Notes under the pieces: generated by a model
What the model saw: only the letters and a program-made list of their open reading frames with translations
Databases searched by the model: none
Told to the model about the DNA's origin: nothing
Program-made: the position numbers and the translations under genes
DNA from: Pectobacterium sp013449375
GTDB lineage: Bacteria > Pseudomonadota > Gammaproteobacteria > Enterobacterales > Enterobacteriaceae
Direction: 5' to 3' (one strand)
NCBI RefSeq assembly: GCF_048593165.1
Contig: NZ_CP184271.1
Length of the DNA: 64,000 bases
Shown: one piece after another, positions 33,819 to 42,915 of the stretch
Position numbering within the stretch: position 1 is the stretch's first letter
Layout: the number at the start of each line of letters is the position of its first letter

Positions 33819-34001
33819 GGGACATCCTGAGACGTTGAATACTCCCGTCATTTTACACACTTTAGGCCGGTAGCAGGGTGATGAGTGCAGAACCAAAGCG
33901 ATCGAGGGGAGTAATACGCCATTCATGACGATCTCGATCACATAAGAAAAATATTCATAACAAAATTATTGAAATTGCATTCATATATAAACACTATCAT
34001 G

Positions 34002-34015
34002 TGGAACCGGTTACC
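34002..34015. promoter_or_regulatory. AscG-type operator
   Basis: TGGAACCGGTTACC centred on CCGG, a LacI-family half-palindrome. The E. coli AscG site is TGAAACCGGTTTCA. It sits in the ascG-ascF divergent region (33819-34187); the AT-rich stretch just upstream (TATATAAACACTATCAT) is the probable promoter. Confidence 0.72.
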
Positions 34016-34187
34016 CATCGGCGTTTCATCACGTTGCATGGAGCAGGGATACCGGCATGAATACTTTCATAACTGTATGAAATTGAATAATAGATGTGCG
34101 CGCATCAAGTGATATTCCCGTTTTGGACGTGTTGAACGGTGTGTTGAATTGGGTGTAGCGCGCGCAATTACGAGAGATTGTCTATCC

Positions 34188-35624
34188 ATGTCAAAGAATT
34201 ATGCGGCTGTATCCCGTTCGATCGTTGATGCCATCGGTGGGGCTGATAACATCGCCGCCGTGACGCACTGTATGACCCGTCTGCGCTTTGTGCTGAAAGA
34301 TAATGATGCGGCGAATGTGGCCGAATTGAAGGCGATAAGCGGCGTGTTGGGCGTCGTGAAAAATGATAACCAGTGCCAGGTCATCATCGGCAACACCGTT
34401 TCTCAGGCGTACGCCGAGGTGGTGAAACTTCTGCCAGAAGGTGCGGATGCTGAAAAAGCCGTGCCGGTGAACAATAAAATTACGCTGCGACGCATCGGCG
34501 CGGGCATTCTGGATGCGCTGATTGGCACGATGTCACCGCTCATTCCAGCGATTATCGGCGGCTCGATGGTGAAACTGCTTGCCATGATCCTCGATATGAC
34601 CGGGCTGTTTGAGAAGGGCGCGTCGACGATAACGATTCTGAACGTGATTGGCGACGGTGCGTTCTTCTTCCTGCCGATCATGGTGGCAGCGTCTGCGGCG
34701 ATAAAATTCAAAACCAACATGTCTCTGGCGATTGCTATCGCTGGGGTGCTGGTTCATCCGACGTTTATCGATCTGATGGCAAAAGCGGCGCAAGGGCAGC
34801 AGGTGGTGTTTATGGGGTTGTCCGTCACGGCAGTGAAATACACCTACACCGTGATTCCGGCGCTGTGTATGACCTGGATTCTGTCTTACATTGAAAAATG
34901 GGTAGATCGCATTACGCCAGCGGTGACCAAAAACTTCCTGAAGCCGATGTTAATTGTGCTGATTGCCTCTCCGATAGCCATCATGCTCATTGGCCCGATT
35001 GGGATCTGGATCGGTAGCGGTATTTCTGCGGTCGTGTACACCGTACATAGCTATCTTGGCTGGTTGTCTGTTGCCATTATGGGCGCTATTTGGCCGCTGC
35101 TGGTAATGACCGGTATGCACCGCGTGTTTACCCCGACTATCATTCAAACCATCGCCGAGACGGGTAAAGAAGGCATGGTGATGCCGTCTGAAATCGGCGC
35201 AAACCTGTCGCTGGGTGGGTCTTCACTCGCAGTTGCCTGGCGCACCAAAAACCCGGAACTGCGTCAGACCGCGCTGGCAGCGGCGGCATCGGCGATTGTT
35301 GCCGGGATCTCTGAACCTGCGCTGTACGGCGTGGCTTTGCGCCTGAAGCGTCCACTGATTGCCTGTTTAATTACCGGCTTTATCTGTGGCGCCGTTGCCG
35401 GTATCGGCGGGCTGGCCAGCCATTCAATGGCGTCGCCGGGGCTGTTTACCAGCGTACAGTTCTTCGATCCTGCCAACCCAATGAGCATTGCCTGGGTATT
35501 CGGCGTCATGATTCTGTCTGTCGTGATTTCCTTCTTCGTCACCTTGCTGCTGGGCTTTGAAGACATTCCGGTAGAAGAAAAACCGGAAGAGAAACACGTA
35601 CAGGGCGAAAAAGCGAGTCACTAA
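34188..35624 (+). CDS. ascF: PTS beta-glucoside transporter, EIIBC (AscF)
   Basis: 478 residues from ATG 34188, aligned with E. coli AscF start (M-KNYAA). EIIB domain with phospho-Cys C28 in AAVTHCMTRLRF; EIIC domain with about ten membrane segments (MSPLIPAIIGGSMVKLLAMIL, GISEPALYGVALRLKRPL). No EIIA domain, so phosphate must come from another EIIA such as Crr. Imports and phosphorylates aryl- or plant beta-glucosides (arbutin, salicin, cellobiose). Confidence 0.92.
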   Translation: MSKNYAAVSRSIVDAIGGADNIAAVTHCMTRLRFVLKDNDAANVAELKAISGVLGVVKNDNQCQVIIGNTVSQAYAEVVKLLPEGADAEKAVPVNNKITLRRIGAGILDALIGTMSPLIPAIIGGSMVKLLAMILDMTGLFEKGASTITILNVIGDGAFFFLPIMVAASAAIKFKTNMSLAIAIAGVLVHPTFIDLMAKAAQGQQVVFMGLSVTAVKYTYTVIPALCMTWILSYIEKWVDRITPAVTKNFLKPMLIVLIASPIAIMLIGPIGIWIGSGISAVVYTVHSYLGWLSVAIMGAIWPLLVMTGMHRVFTPTIIQTIAETGKEGMVMPSEIGANLSLGGSSLAVAWRTKNPELRQTALAAAASAIVAGISEPALYGVALRLKRPLIACLITGFICGAVAGIGGLASHSMASPGLFTSVQFFDPANPMSIAWVFGVMILSVVISFFVTLLLGFEDIPVEEKPEEKHVQGEKASH

Positions 35625-35636
35625 AGCCTGAAGTTA

Positions 35637-35703
35637 GGGGAAACACGGCGATAAGGTTCCCGCAGGGATGCCTCACGCCGTGGTAGCCCCGGTATCTCGA
35701 TCC
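35637..35703 (-). repeat. Dispersed intergenic palindromic repeat, copy 2
   Basis: Inverted relative to the copy at 29084-29150. Shared core TTCCCGCAGGGATGCCTCAC and outer GTATCTCGATC, with stem-forming arms CACGGCG and CGCCGTG. It lies between ascF and ascB, where the hairpin may lower transcription of, or protect, part of the message. Confidence 0.8.
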
Positions 35704-35799
35704 TTAAGCGATGGTTATGAGTACGGGTGATGAGGTTTCCGCACCCGAATACGAATTAAATTAAGCACTCATTAAATGAAGTACGAAGGAGAAGAGCGT

Positions 35800-37230
35800 A
35801 TGTCTGCATCAACATTTCCCGATGGATTCTTATGGGGGGGCGCGATTGCGGCCAATCAGGCAGAAGGCGCGTACCTTGAAGGCGGTAAAGGGCTGACGAC
35901 GGTAGATATGATTCCCCACGGCGTGAATCGTCTGCCGGTGAAACTGGGGCAAGAACCGCGTTTCGCGCTGCGCGAGGATGAGTTTTACCCCAGCCATCAG
36001 GCGATCGATTTCTATCATCGCTATAAAGAAGATATCGCGCTGATGGCGGAAATGGGGTTCACAGTGTTCCGTACCTCCATCGCCTGGAGTCGACTCTACC
36101 CGAACGGCGATGAGCTGACGCCCAACGCGGACGGCATCGCCTTTTATCGCGATATGTTTGCCGAGTGCAAAAAATACAACATCGAGCCGCTGGTAACGCT
36201 GTGCCATTTCGATGTGCCGATGCATCTGGTCACCGAGTACGGTTCATGGCGTAACCGGAAAATGGTGGAGTTCTTCGCACGTTACGCCCGAACCTGTTTT
36301 GAAGCCTTTGACGGTTTGGTGAAATACTGGCTGACATTTAATGAAATCAATATATTGCTGCATAGTCCGTTTTCCGGCGCGGGGCTGGTCTTTGCCGACG
36401 GGGAAAACCAGGAGCAGGTGAAATATCAGGCCGCGCACCATGAACTGGTGGCGAGCGCGTTGGCGACGAAGATTGCGCATGACGTTAACCCAGAAAATCA
36501 GGTCGGCTGTATGCTGGCTGGCGGTAATTTCTATCCGTGGTCGTGCAAACCGGAAGATGTTTGGGCAGCACTGAATAAAGATCGTGAGAACCTGTTCTTT
36601 ATCGACGTGCAGGCGCGTGGCACTTATCCGGCATATACCGGCCGATTGTTTAAAGAGAAAGGCATCACGATTGCGTCCGAACCGGGTGATGATGAAATTC
36701 TCAAGAACACGGTAGATTTTGTGTCCTTCAGCTATTACGCCTCCCGCTGTGCGTCGGCGGATATGAACGAACACAACAGCAGTGCGGCGAACATCGTTAA
36801 ATCGCTGAAGAACCCGCACATCAAGGCAAGTGAGTGGGGCTGGGGAATCGACCCGCTGGGCCTGCGTATCACGATGAACATGATGTATGACCGCTATCAA
36901 AAACCGCTGTTTTTGGTCGAGAACGGACTGGGCGCGAAGGACGAAATTAACGCACAGGGCGAGATTGATGATGACTATCGCATCAGCTACCTGCGTGAGC
37001 ACATCAGCGCGATGGCAGACGCGATTGGCGATGGTATTCCGGTCATCGGTTATACCTCATGGGGCTGCATTGATCTGGTCTCCGCCTCCACCGGTGAGAT
37101 GAGCAAACGCTATGGTTTCATCTATGTCGATCGCGACGACCAAGGCGAAGGCACATTAGCCAGAAAGAAAAAGAAATCGTTCTACTGGTATAAGAAGGTG
37201 ATTGCCAGCAACGGTGCCGACCTGAGTTAA
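35800..37230 (+). CDS. ascB: 6-phospho-beta-glucosidase AscB
   Basis: 476-residue glycoside hydrolase family 1 enzyme. Start at ATG 35800 with AAGGAG 8 nt upstream. Motifs FPDGFLWGGAIAANQAEGAY, YHRYKEDIALMAEMGFTVFRTSIAWSR, acid/base Glu in TFNEIN, nucleophile Glu in LVENGLGAKD. Residues near the C-terminus (SKRYGFIYVDRDD) contain the phosphate-binding Ser/Lys typical of 6-phospho enzymes. Splits the imported phospho-beta-glucosides. Confidence 0.93.
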   Translation: MSASTFPDGFLWGGAIAANQAEGAYLEGGKGLTTVDMIPHGVNRLPVKLGQEPRFALREDEFYPSHQAIDFYHRYKEDIALMAEMGFTVFRTSIAWSRLYPNGDELTPNADGIAFYRDMFAECKKYNIEPLVTLCHFDVPMHLVTEYGSWRNRKMVEFFARYARTCFEAFDGLVKYWLTFNEINILLHSPFSGAGLVFADGENQEQVKYQAAHHELVASALATKIAHDVNPENQVGCMLAGGNFYPWSCKPEDVWAALNKDRENLFFIDVQARGTYPAYTGRLFKEKGITIASEPGDDEILKNTVDFVSFSYYASRCASADMNEHNSSAANIVKSLKNPHIKASEWGWGIDPLGLRITMNMMYDRYQKPLFLVENGLGAKDEINAQGEIDDDYRISYLREHISAMADAIGDGIPVIGYTSWGCIDLVSASTGEMSKRYGFIYVDRDDQGEGTLARKKKKSFYWYKKVIASNGADLS

Positions 37231-37261
37231 AGGCAATAAGATCGCCCAGCGATGCCTATTC

Positions 37262-37298
37262 TAGCCCCCTGACGGAGACGTCTGGGGGCTATTTTTTT
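37262..37298 (+). terminator. Rho-independent terminator of ascFB
   Basis: Stem TAGCCCCC-T-GACG / CGTC-T-GGGGGCTA with loop GAGA, followed by seven T. Confidence 0.93.
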
Positions 37299-37464
37299 AT
37301 CCAGACCATAAGAATGTGAATTGTGGTTGTCGATGTCTTTGTGCATAATCGAGCGATGTAGTTACGTATAAAAACCCATAATCGAGCATTAATGAGCATC
37401 ATCATTAATCCTCTTCAATGCCTACCGGCACCGTTATACCCATGCGATAGGAAGGTAAAACACC

Positions 37465-38265
37465 ATGAGCCAGTTACTTCCCGATATTGCCTTTTTTCAT
37501 GAACTCGCCACGCTGGCCAGCCAGGAGACGCTACCGCGTTTTCGTTCCCTTACCGCAAACCACATTGAGACGAAGCCGAAAGAAGGCTTTCGCTTTGATC
37601 CGGTCACGGAAGCCGACCGAGAGGCTGAGCGGGTCATTCGTGAGCACATCACACGCTATTACCCCGATCACGCGATCATGGGCGAAGAATTTGGCCTGAG
37701 CGGGGAAGGCCCGGTGCGTTGGGTTTTGGATCCGGTCGATGGCACCCGACCTTTCTTGTGTGGCTTACCCGTGTGGGGAACGCTCATCGGCCTGCTGCAC
37801 CATGAACGTGCCGTGATGGGAATGATGAGTCAGCCGTTTACTGGGGAACGCTTCTGGGCCGATGGTTCACAAGCGTGGCGCAGCGATTGGCGTGGGGAAA
37901 CCCGTTTAAACACGCGCAAAGTCGTGTCGATTGAACAGGCCATTCTTCACACTACCTCGCCGGAAGCGCTGGCTATGCACCCTGCGGTTCGTTTCGCAGA
38001 TCTGGCAGAAAGCACGCTCATGACACGCTACGGCGGCGAGTGTTACGCGATAGCGATGTTGGCAGAAGGCCAGATTGATATTTGCGTGGAATTTGCATTG
38101 CAGCCCTACGACATTGTTGCGCTGATCCCGATTATTGAGCTGGCGGGCGGCATCATTACCGATCTCAACGGACAACGAGCGGAAGCGGGTGGCTCGGTTG
38201 TCGCGACCGGTAATCCAGAGCTGCACCAACAGGTGTTAGCCATTCTGAACGGAACACGATCATAG
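37465..38265 (+). CDS. Inositol monophosphatase family protein, histidinol-phosphatase-like (HisN)
   Basis: 266 residues, magnesium-dependent phosphatase. Metal motifs GEEFG, DPVDGTRPFLCG (DxxDGT) and the C-terminal YGGECYAIAMLAEGQID...QPYDIVALIPIIELAGG. The substitution RPFLCGLPVWGTLIGL in place of NFxxGxP is characteristic of the HisN/ImpC branch that hydrolyses histidinol phosphate. Enterobacteria already have HisB, so another sugar or polyol phosphate is possible. Upstream gap 37299-37464 shows nothing clear. Confidence 0.82.
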   Translation: MSQLLPDIAFFHELATLASQETLPRFRSLTANHIETKPKEGFRFDPVTEADREAERVIREHITRYYPDHAIMGEEFGLSGEGPVRWVLDPVDGTRPFLCGLPVWGTLIGLLHHERAVMGMMSQPFTGERFWADGSQAWRSDWRGETRLNTRKVVSIEQAILHTTSPEALAMHPAVRFADLAESTLMTRYGGECYAIAMLAEGQIDICVEFALQPYDIVALIPIIELAGGIITDLNGQRAEAGGSVVATGNPELHQQVLAILNGTRS

Positions 38266-38314
38266 CTGCTGGTTTGTATCACCAGCAAAAGACAATGGCT
38301 GAGAAGGAATCATG

Positions 38315-38701
38315 ATGAAAGTGGCACACGTTGCGCTATGGACGGCCGACTTGGCCGCGCAGGCGGCATTTTGGCAAGAGTTCTTCGCCGCGCAGGTGGG
38401 GGAAAAGTATGTGAGCCGGAATCGCCCTGGTTTTGAATCGCATTTCGTTCAACTGAGCGAAGGTGCCTCTATTGAACTAATGACGCTGCCGGTGCTGGCA
38501 GAAGCGTTAACCAATAAAGAAGGCTGCGGCTGGGCGCACGTCGCGATTTCGGTCGGGAGCAAGGCGGATGTCGAAGCATTAGCCAGCAAAGCGGCGGAAC
38601 GCGGTATTTTAGTTGCTCAAGCTCGGATGACGGGAGACGGTTTTTATGAAGCGATCGTCAGCGACCCAGATGGTAATCTGATTGAGATAACCTCAGACTG
38701 A
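38315..38701 (+). CDS. VOC (glyoxalase/bleomycin-resistance fold) family protein
   Basis: 128 residues. Two beta-alpha-beta-beta-beta units: MKVAHVALWTADLAAQAAFW...GFESHFVQLSEGASIELM and GWAHVAISVGSKADVEALA...DGFYEAIVSDPDGNLIEITSD. Metal-type residues H in AHVAL and E in LIEI are kept. Two ATG overlap at 38312 and 38315; AAGGA is 6 nt before the second. Substrate unknown. Confidence 0.83.
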   Translation: MKVAHVALWTADLAAQAAFWQEFFAAQVGEKYVSRNRPGFESHFVQLSEGASIELMTLPVLAEALTNKEGCGWAHVAISVGSKADVEALASKAAERGILVAQARMTGDGFYEAIVSDPDGNLIEITSD

Positions 38702-38702
38702 T

Positions 38703-39158
38703 TTGGGACCCTTTTCTGTGCTGCACAAATTGCCTTCATTCGATCGACAACATACCGCGATGCTGATTTGCGCTGGTGAAATTCGGTTTGGTCCGCCTTA
38801 TTTTTCGCTATCCATCGACGGGAAAGCCCTGGAAGATCGCGTTTTCGGCAAGGACATACTGTGGTCGCCGGATTCGCGTTATCTGGCAGTGCAAGAGTGG
38901 CTCTCCACGGCAGAACACGACGGCCCACAAACGGCGTTACTCTGCATTGATGTGCTTGAAGAACGGCAATGTCAGGTTTCTCAGGCCGCAGGGGGATTTA
39001 TCGTCCCCGTGCGTTTCGAGGACGATAAATTAGTCTATGAAAAACAGTATTTTGGCGCAAAGAAAAACGGTATCACGGAATACGAGATATCGTTTACCGC
39101 GCTGCGACTGTGTCAGAGTAATCCTTCTTCACAACGAGTAAGACGCATTCCAACTTGA
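38703..39158 (+). CDS. Hypothetical protein
   Basis: Up to 151 residues, opening at a TTG right after the VOC stop; GTG 38718 (VLHKLPSFDRQHTAMLI) is an equally likely start. Contains ILWSPDSRYLAVQEWLS, a WD40-like beta-propeller blade phrase, and otherwise beta-type sequence (AGGFIVPVRFEDDKLVYEKQYFG). Probably one half-propeller or a small beta domain. Coupled to the VOC gene. Confidence 0.6.
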   Translation: MGPFSVLHKLPSFDRQHTAMLICAGEIRFGPPYFSLSIDGKALEDRVFGKDILWSPDSRYLAVQEWLSTAEHDGPQTALLCIDVLEERQCQVSQAAGGFIVPVRFEDDKLVYEKQYFGAKKNGITEYEISFTALRLCQSNPSSQRVRRIPT

Positions 39159-39218
39159 ATGTAGAATAAAGTAGTCACTTTATTTTATTAATCATGAAGT
39201 CAATTCTTATATTTACTG

Positions 39219-39249
39219 CTGAATAATAAAAATCATTTTTATTATTCAG
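39219..39249. promoter_or_regulatory. Long perfect palindrome, KdgR-like, upstream of the pectin acetylesterase
   Basis: 14-bp arms around TCA (CTGAATAATAAAAA / TTTTTATTATTCAG). Its central 19 bases, AATAAAAATCATTTTTATT, match the older KdgR consensus AATRAAAYNNYRTTTYATT at 16 of 19 positions. It is about 430 bp upstream of the esterase start. The gap 39159-39681 is AT-rich and holds no other clear feature. An mRNA hairpin/terminator of the preceding gene is the alternative. Confidence 0.48.
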
Positions 39250-39681
39250 GTCTTTATAATGCTTGCTTTTAGAAATAAAACTATCGCTTTCGTGCACCGC
39301 GTTCGAGACGAGAATACTATCTCAATCATTGGAATACGGAAATGATTGCGGTGATTATTAGTCAATTTACCAACTCATATTCCAATTCTACCAAAGATAG
39401 TCATTACACACGCAAGCGACAGCACGGTGAATGCCGTAAACTACAAAGTATTTAATAGTAGCCAAATGAAATGCTTCTAAAATAATATGAAATATCTATT
39501 TTTAGTGATGTTCACCACAAAACAATAAGTTATATCGTGAAATACTACGGCGCACTCTGACCGCACGAATATACTGGTGAATGACCTCCAGTAAATCAGC
39601 ATAATGTTTTTGGCAACGTATTAATATCGGTAGACAGTGTGGTCATTGATGACAATACCATTAAAATGGAGAGAATATTAC

Positions 39682-41445
39682 ATGAAGTATCCTACTTTAT
39701 TTGGAGCATTAGCACTGAGTGTTTTCGTTAATGCCTACGCAGCAGGCGGTAATGGAGACTCCTCGACAGTGAGTTATTCCAATTCGCAATCTAACGTGAG
39801 CGCCACTAAGCCAAGCAATCAAAAAGCTGTCACGATCCACATGCTTGGTGACTCAACAATGACACACTATACGGATGCCCGTAGACCGCAAATGGGATGG
39901 GGTGAAGCGATGCCCCAATTCTTCAATTCAAACGTCACTGTTAAAAATTGGGCGCTTGGCGGACGTAGTTCGCGCAGTTTCTTTTATGAAGCCACGCGTT
40001 GGCCAGAGATCTTGCCTCAAATTCAGGCTGGTGATTATGTCATTATACAGTTTGGGCACAATGACCAAAAAACGGACGCTAGCTATGCCGCATACGGTAC
40101 TTATGCATATTGTAGCGATGGAACAACCGATGGTGAGAAGTGTTCAGGCTCGCCGGATGCGATTGATCCGACAGTAGATAAATCAGAGCACTCGTACTAC
40201 CAATACTTGAAAAGGTATATCACTGCGGTTAAAGCGAAAGGTGCATACCCTATTCTGATGACGCCGATTGTACGCAAATATTTTGCAGGCACGACGATCA
40301 AGCCAGAAGGCCTCCACAATGTGGGTGTCAAGAATGGTGAGATCTATGAACGTGGCAATTACCCAGCAGCGATGAAAAAGGTTGCTGCCAAATACAATGT
40401 GCCGATTGTCGACCTCACGACGGAAACCAAAACTATCGTAGAGGCTTACGGTGATGCGGCAGCCAAGGCAAATTTATATATTGCGGCGGATAGTACACAC
40501 CCACAAATTCTGTTCGCCAATTTGATTGCCAAGCGCGCCGTCGAGGGAATGTCTAGGTTGGGAATCTTGAAGAATTACATGGTGTCTGTTACTTCGCTGA
40601 TCGCTAGCCCGAACCCTCTTGCATGGGGTACGCGCTACACTGGGGTTGCGACGACGAAGGAGATGACGGTTTCCGCCTTCGATCTGAACCCTGATGTGGG
40701 CACGGTGACGGTTCAGTCTCCTTCTAAGAATTTTGAACTGTCGTTCGATCAAACGGCGTGGGGATCGTCACTCAACATTCCATACACGAATGGTTCTGTT
40801 ACAAAAACCGTGTATGTCCGTTTCAAACCGTCCGATGCTGTAGATTACAACAAGGTAATTTCGTTTACTCTTGGGTCGTCTACCATCGGTTCTCTAGCCG
40901 TATCGGGCAAGGGAGTACCAGCGGGAGCAGGTCTTGATTCTTACGCGTCCTGGTTTAGCTCGGGTTCATCCCTAGCACCTGCCACAGATGGAATACTGAC
41001 AGCAACGGATGCCACCGTAAGCAATCTAACGACCACAGCGGCCAAGGTGATGGCAGTCGATGGTCAAGATACGAGCGTAGTTCGCTATTTCGTGGATACC
41101 TGGACATCGCGTGACAATACAAAATATCTGCAATTCATGGCAACACCGACAGGCTCGTTGAACGCGAACAAAATATCGATGTATTACGCGACAAGCGGCG
41201 GTTCGACAGTGCAAGCCGATATGGAGTATTCGACCGATAACATCAAGTGGACGCGCCTTAATGGGAGCAAACCCTTGTCTTCAGCGAAAGATGTGATGAC
41301 ATACGTCGAGTATGACAACCTTGCTATCCAGGTCCCGTCAGGCAAATCCTTGTCTATCCGGATCTACCCGTGGAACACTGCGGGCACAGCGGGTAAATCC
41401 CTCGCGTTGTATGGCGTGAAGGTGGCAGGTAAAGTCTCTAAGTAA
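39682..41445 (+). CDS. Secreted pectin acetylesterase, SGNH hydrolase (CE12, PaeY-like)
   Basis: 587 residues from ATG 39682 (GGAGAG upstream; the 15 codons before it are intergenic). Signal peptide MKYPTLFGALALSVFVNAYA. Residues about 48-300 are an SGNH esterase: block I LGDSTMTHYTD, block II NWALGGRSSRSFF, block III QFGHNDQKTD, block V DSTHPQ. It resembles CE12 rhamnogalacturonan and pectin acetylesterases (Dickeya PaeY). Then come two beta-sandwich domains (about 305-420 and 425-587) not needed for catalysis, probably carbohydrate binding. Lower GC and a different codon use than neighbours suggest transfer. It removes acetyl groups so that pectate lyases can act. Confidence 0.82.
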   Translation: MKYPTLFGALALSVFVNAYAAGGNGDSSTVSYSNSQSNVSATKPSNQKAVTIHMLGDSTMTHYTDARRPQMGWGEAMPQFFNSNVTVKNWALGGRSSRSFFYEATRWPEILPQIQAGDYVIIQFGHNDQKTDASYAAYGTYAYCSDGTTDGEKCSGSPDAIDPTVDKSEHSYYQYLKRYITAVKAKGAYPILMTPIVRKYFAGTTIKPEGLHNVGVKNGEIYERGNYPAAMKKVAAKYNVPIVDLTTETKTIVEAYGDAAAKANLYIAADSTHPQILFANLIAKRAVEGMSRLGILKNYMVSVTSLIASPNPLAWGTRYTGVATTKEMTVSAFDLNPDVGTVTVQSPSKNFELSFDQTAWGSSLNIPYTNGSVTKTVYVRFKPSDAVDYNKVISFTLGSSTIGSLAVSGKGVPAGAGLDSYASWFSSGSSLAPATDGILTATDATVSNLTTTAAKVMAVDGQDTSVVRYFVDTWTSRDNTKYLQFMATPTGSLNANKISMYYATSGGSTVQADMEYSTDNIKWTRLNGSKPLSSAKDVMTYVEYDNLAIQVPSGKSLSIRIYPWNTAGTAGKSLALYGVKVAGKVSK

Positions 41446-41501
41446 AAAACGTGATGAAAAGATCGTAGCCATGCGGCAATCTTTCAGATCGATGACAACG
41501 T

Positions 41502-41750
41502 CTAAAGCCCGCATATTTCGCGGGCTTTCTTCATGGTGTCTAGAGACTTCCAGCTAAGCTGGGGGGAGTTTAGGTATTGTTCCTTATAAGCGTTCTGGAA
41601 GCGTCTGATAACCATCACCGTGAACGTCCCATTGTTTCTCGCTTTCCATAAAAACGAAATACGCTGTGCCACGGGCTGTAAAAGACATGTGATATCGTTC
41701 AGTGAAAGTAACGGCGAGACGATGTTATTACTTTCTGAACCACGTGCCAT
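41502..41750 (-). CDS. Small hypothetical protein after the RNA-repair pair
   Basis: 82 residues from ATG 41750, preceded by AAGGTGAG; a GTG at 41759 overlaps the kinase stop (GTGA). Sequence MARGSESNNIVSPLLSLNDI and on to a basic C-terminus. Its last nine codons run through the terminator hairpin at 41504-41528. Good ribosome site but no recognised family, so real gene and chance frame are both possible. Confidence 0.42.
   Translation of the reverse strand: MARGSESNNIVSPLLSLNDITCLLQPVAQRISFLWKARNNGTFTVMVIRRFQNAYKEQYLNSPQLSWKSLDTMKKAREICGL
41504..41528. terminator. Bidirectional terminator between esterase and RNA-repair operon
   Basis: Stem AAAGCCCGC / GCGGGCTTT, 7-nt loop. T-tracts form on both strands (CTTTCTTC forward, CTTTAG reverse). 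Serves the convergent esterase and RNA-repair genes. Confidence 0.78.
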
Positions 41751-41755
41751 TTTTC

Positions 41756-42910
41756 TCACCTTAGATTAATTGCTTGGCTTTCATAGCTCACCGCATGCGC
41801 TTCTGTCGGCGATGGAAGCTCCCATTTTGTCAGCATACCTTGCAGCGTTTTGTTGCTCAATGTGGTGTCCCGTTTGCTGTTGCGGCGCAGTAATTCTTGG
41901 CGTGGGCGCTCCAGATAAATAATCTCCACGTCTGCGCCGTAGGCGTAGCACAGATCCAACGTGCGGGTGCGCATTTGCTGGCTCAGGTGCGTGGCATTCC
42001 ACACGAACGGTTCGTGCGTTCGCAGCAGTGAACGTGCTTTATCGGTCGCCCAGTGCACCGCTTTCCCTTCGTTTTCACCGTGTTTCAGCCCCAACTCGAT
42101 TCGCGCATCGTCGAAAGAAACCACGGGTAAATTAGGCCGATGCGTTCGCACCCAGGTGTCTTTTCCCGAAGCGGGTAAGCCGCACATGACGGTGACTTTC
42201 GAACCTGGCTCCTGAAACAGTGGATAATCTGGATGCACATCGGCACCGCGAAAATAGCTCAAGCGCGTATGGGCATCGACAAATGCTCTCGGCTGGCCGT
42301 AACAGCCTTCTTCCCGCGCCAGCTCGCGGAACAGCTCAATACTGTCGAGCACGCGTGCTTGATCCTGACAGATGCGCCCACGCATATCGGCTTCAGCCAG
42401 CGTTGCCAGCAGAGGGATGCTTAACTGCCACGATAATTCGCGAATCGTAAAGATCGGCGACACCCGACGCCGCTCATCCTCTAGGCAGTAAAACGGCACC
42501 TGATGCACCGCAATTAAGCGGCAAATCGCTTCCCGAATCGCAAACGGAACGCCGGCATCCCACAGCAGCACACGAGCGTCGATGGCGCCTTTGCGAGAAT
42601 GCCCTGGCTGGCCAATCTGACCGGTTACCGGGTCAATCACCGTCGTGCGGTATTTTGCAACGTCATGTAGCAACGCGGCGAAAAACAAAATTTCCTGCTG
42701 CTCGCGTGTGGCAGTCTGGTAATCGGGAAGCTGCAAGAGCGACTCAATAACCATAATGGTGTGTGTCCAGACATCGCCTTCGCCGTGGTAGTGCGGCTCC
42801 TGCGGCGTCTCCTTAGCGCGTTGAAGCACCGGAAACGCGTCCAGACAATCAGCAAAATCTGGCTGTGCGCCAGAGGGGGGGACCAATCCCCTAATGATAT
42901 TCCAATCCAT
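41756..42910 (-). CDS. HD-Pnk-type RNA end-healing enzyme (HD phosphoesterase + polynucleotide 5'-kinase)
   Basis: 384 residues. N-terminal HD phosphohydrolase domain (HTIMVIESL, FFAALLHDVAKYRTTV, RKGAIDARVLLWDAG) and C-terminal P-loop kinase (TVMCGLPASGKDTWVRTH, then ERPRQELLRRNSKRD as lid). This order is that of Runella HD-Pnk, whose HD domain removes 2',3'-cyclic or 3' phosphates and whose kinase phosphorylates 5'-OH ends. Its gene follows the RNA ligase with a 4-bp overlap if the first ATG (42919) is used; the second ATG (42910) has a better-spaced AGGAG. Together they would heal and seal broken RNA. Function is by homology of domain order. Confidence 0.82.
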   Translation of the reverse strand: MDWNIIRGLVPPSGAQPDFADCLDAFPVLQRAKETPQEPHYHGEGDVWTHTIMVIESLLQLPDYQTATREQQEILFFAALLHDVAKYRTTVIDPVTGQIGQPGHSRKGAIDARVLLWDAGVPFAIREAICRLIAVHQVPFYCLEDERRRVSPIFTIRELSWQLSIPLLATLAEADMRGRICQDQARVLDSIELFRELAREEGCYGQPRAFVDAHTRLSYFRGADVHPDYPLFQEPGSKVTVMCGLPASGKDTWVRTHRPNLPVVSFDDARIELGLKHGENEGKAVHWATDKARSLLRTHEPFVWNATHLSQQMRTRTLDLCYAYGADVEIIYLERPRQELLRRNSKRDTTLSNKTLQGMLTKWELPSPTEAHAVSYESQAINLR

Positions 42911-42915
42911 GATAA

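Noticed and set aside
34188..35624. Loss of the EIIA domain from the PTS gene
   Set aside because: E. coli AscF also lacks EIIA, so this is normal for the family.
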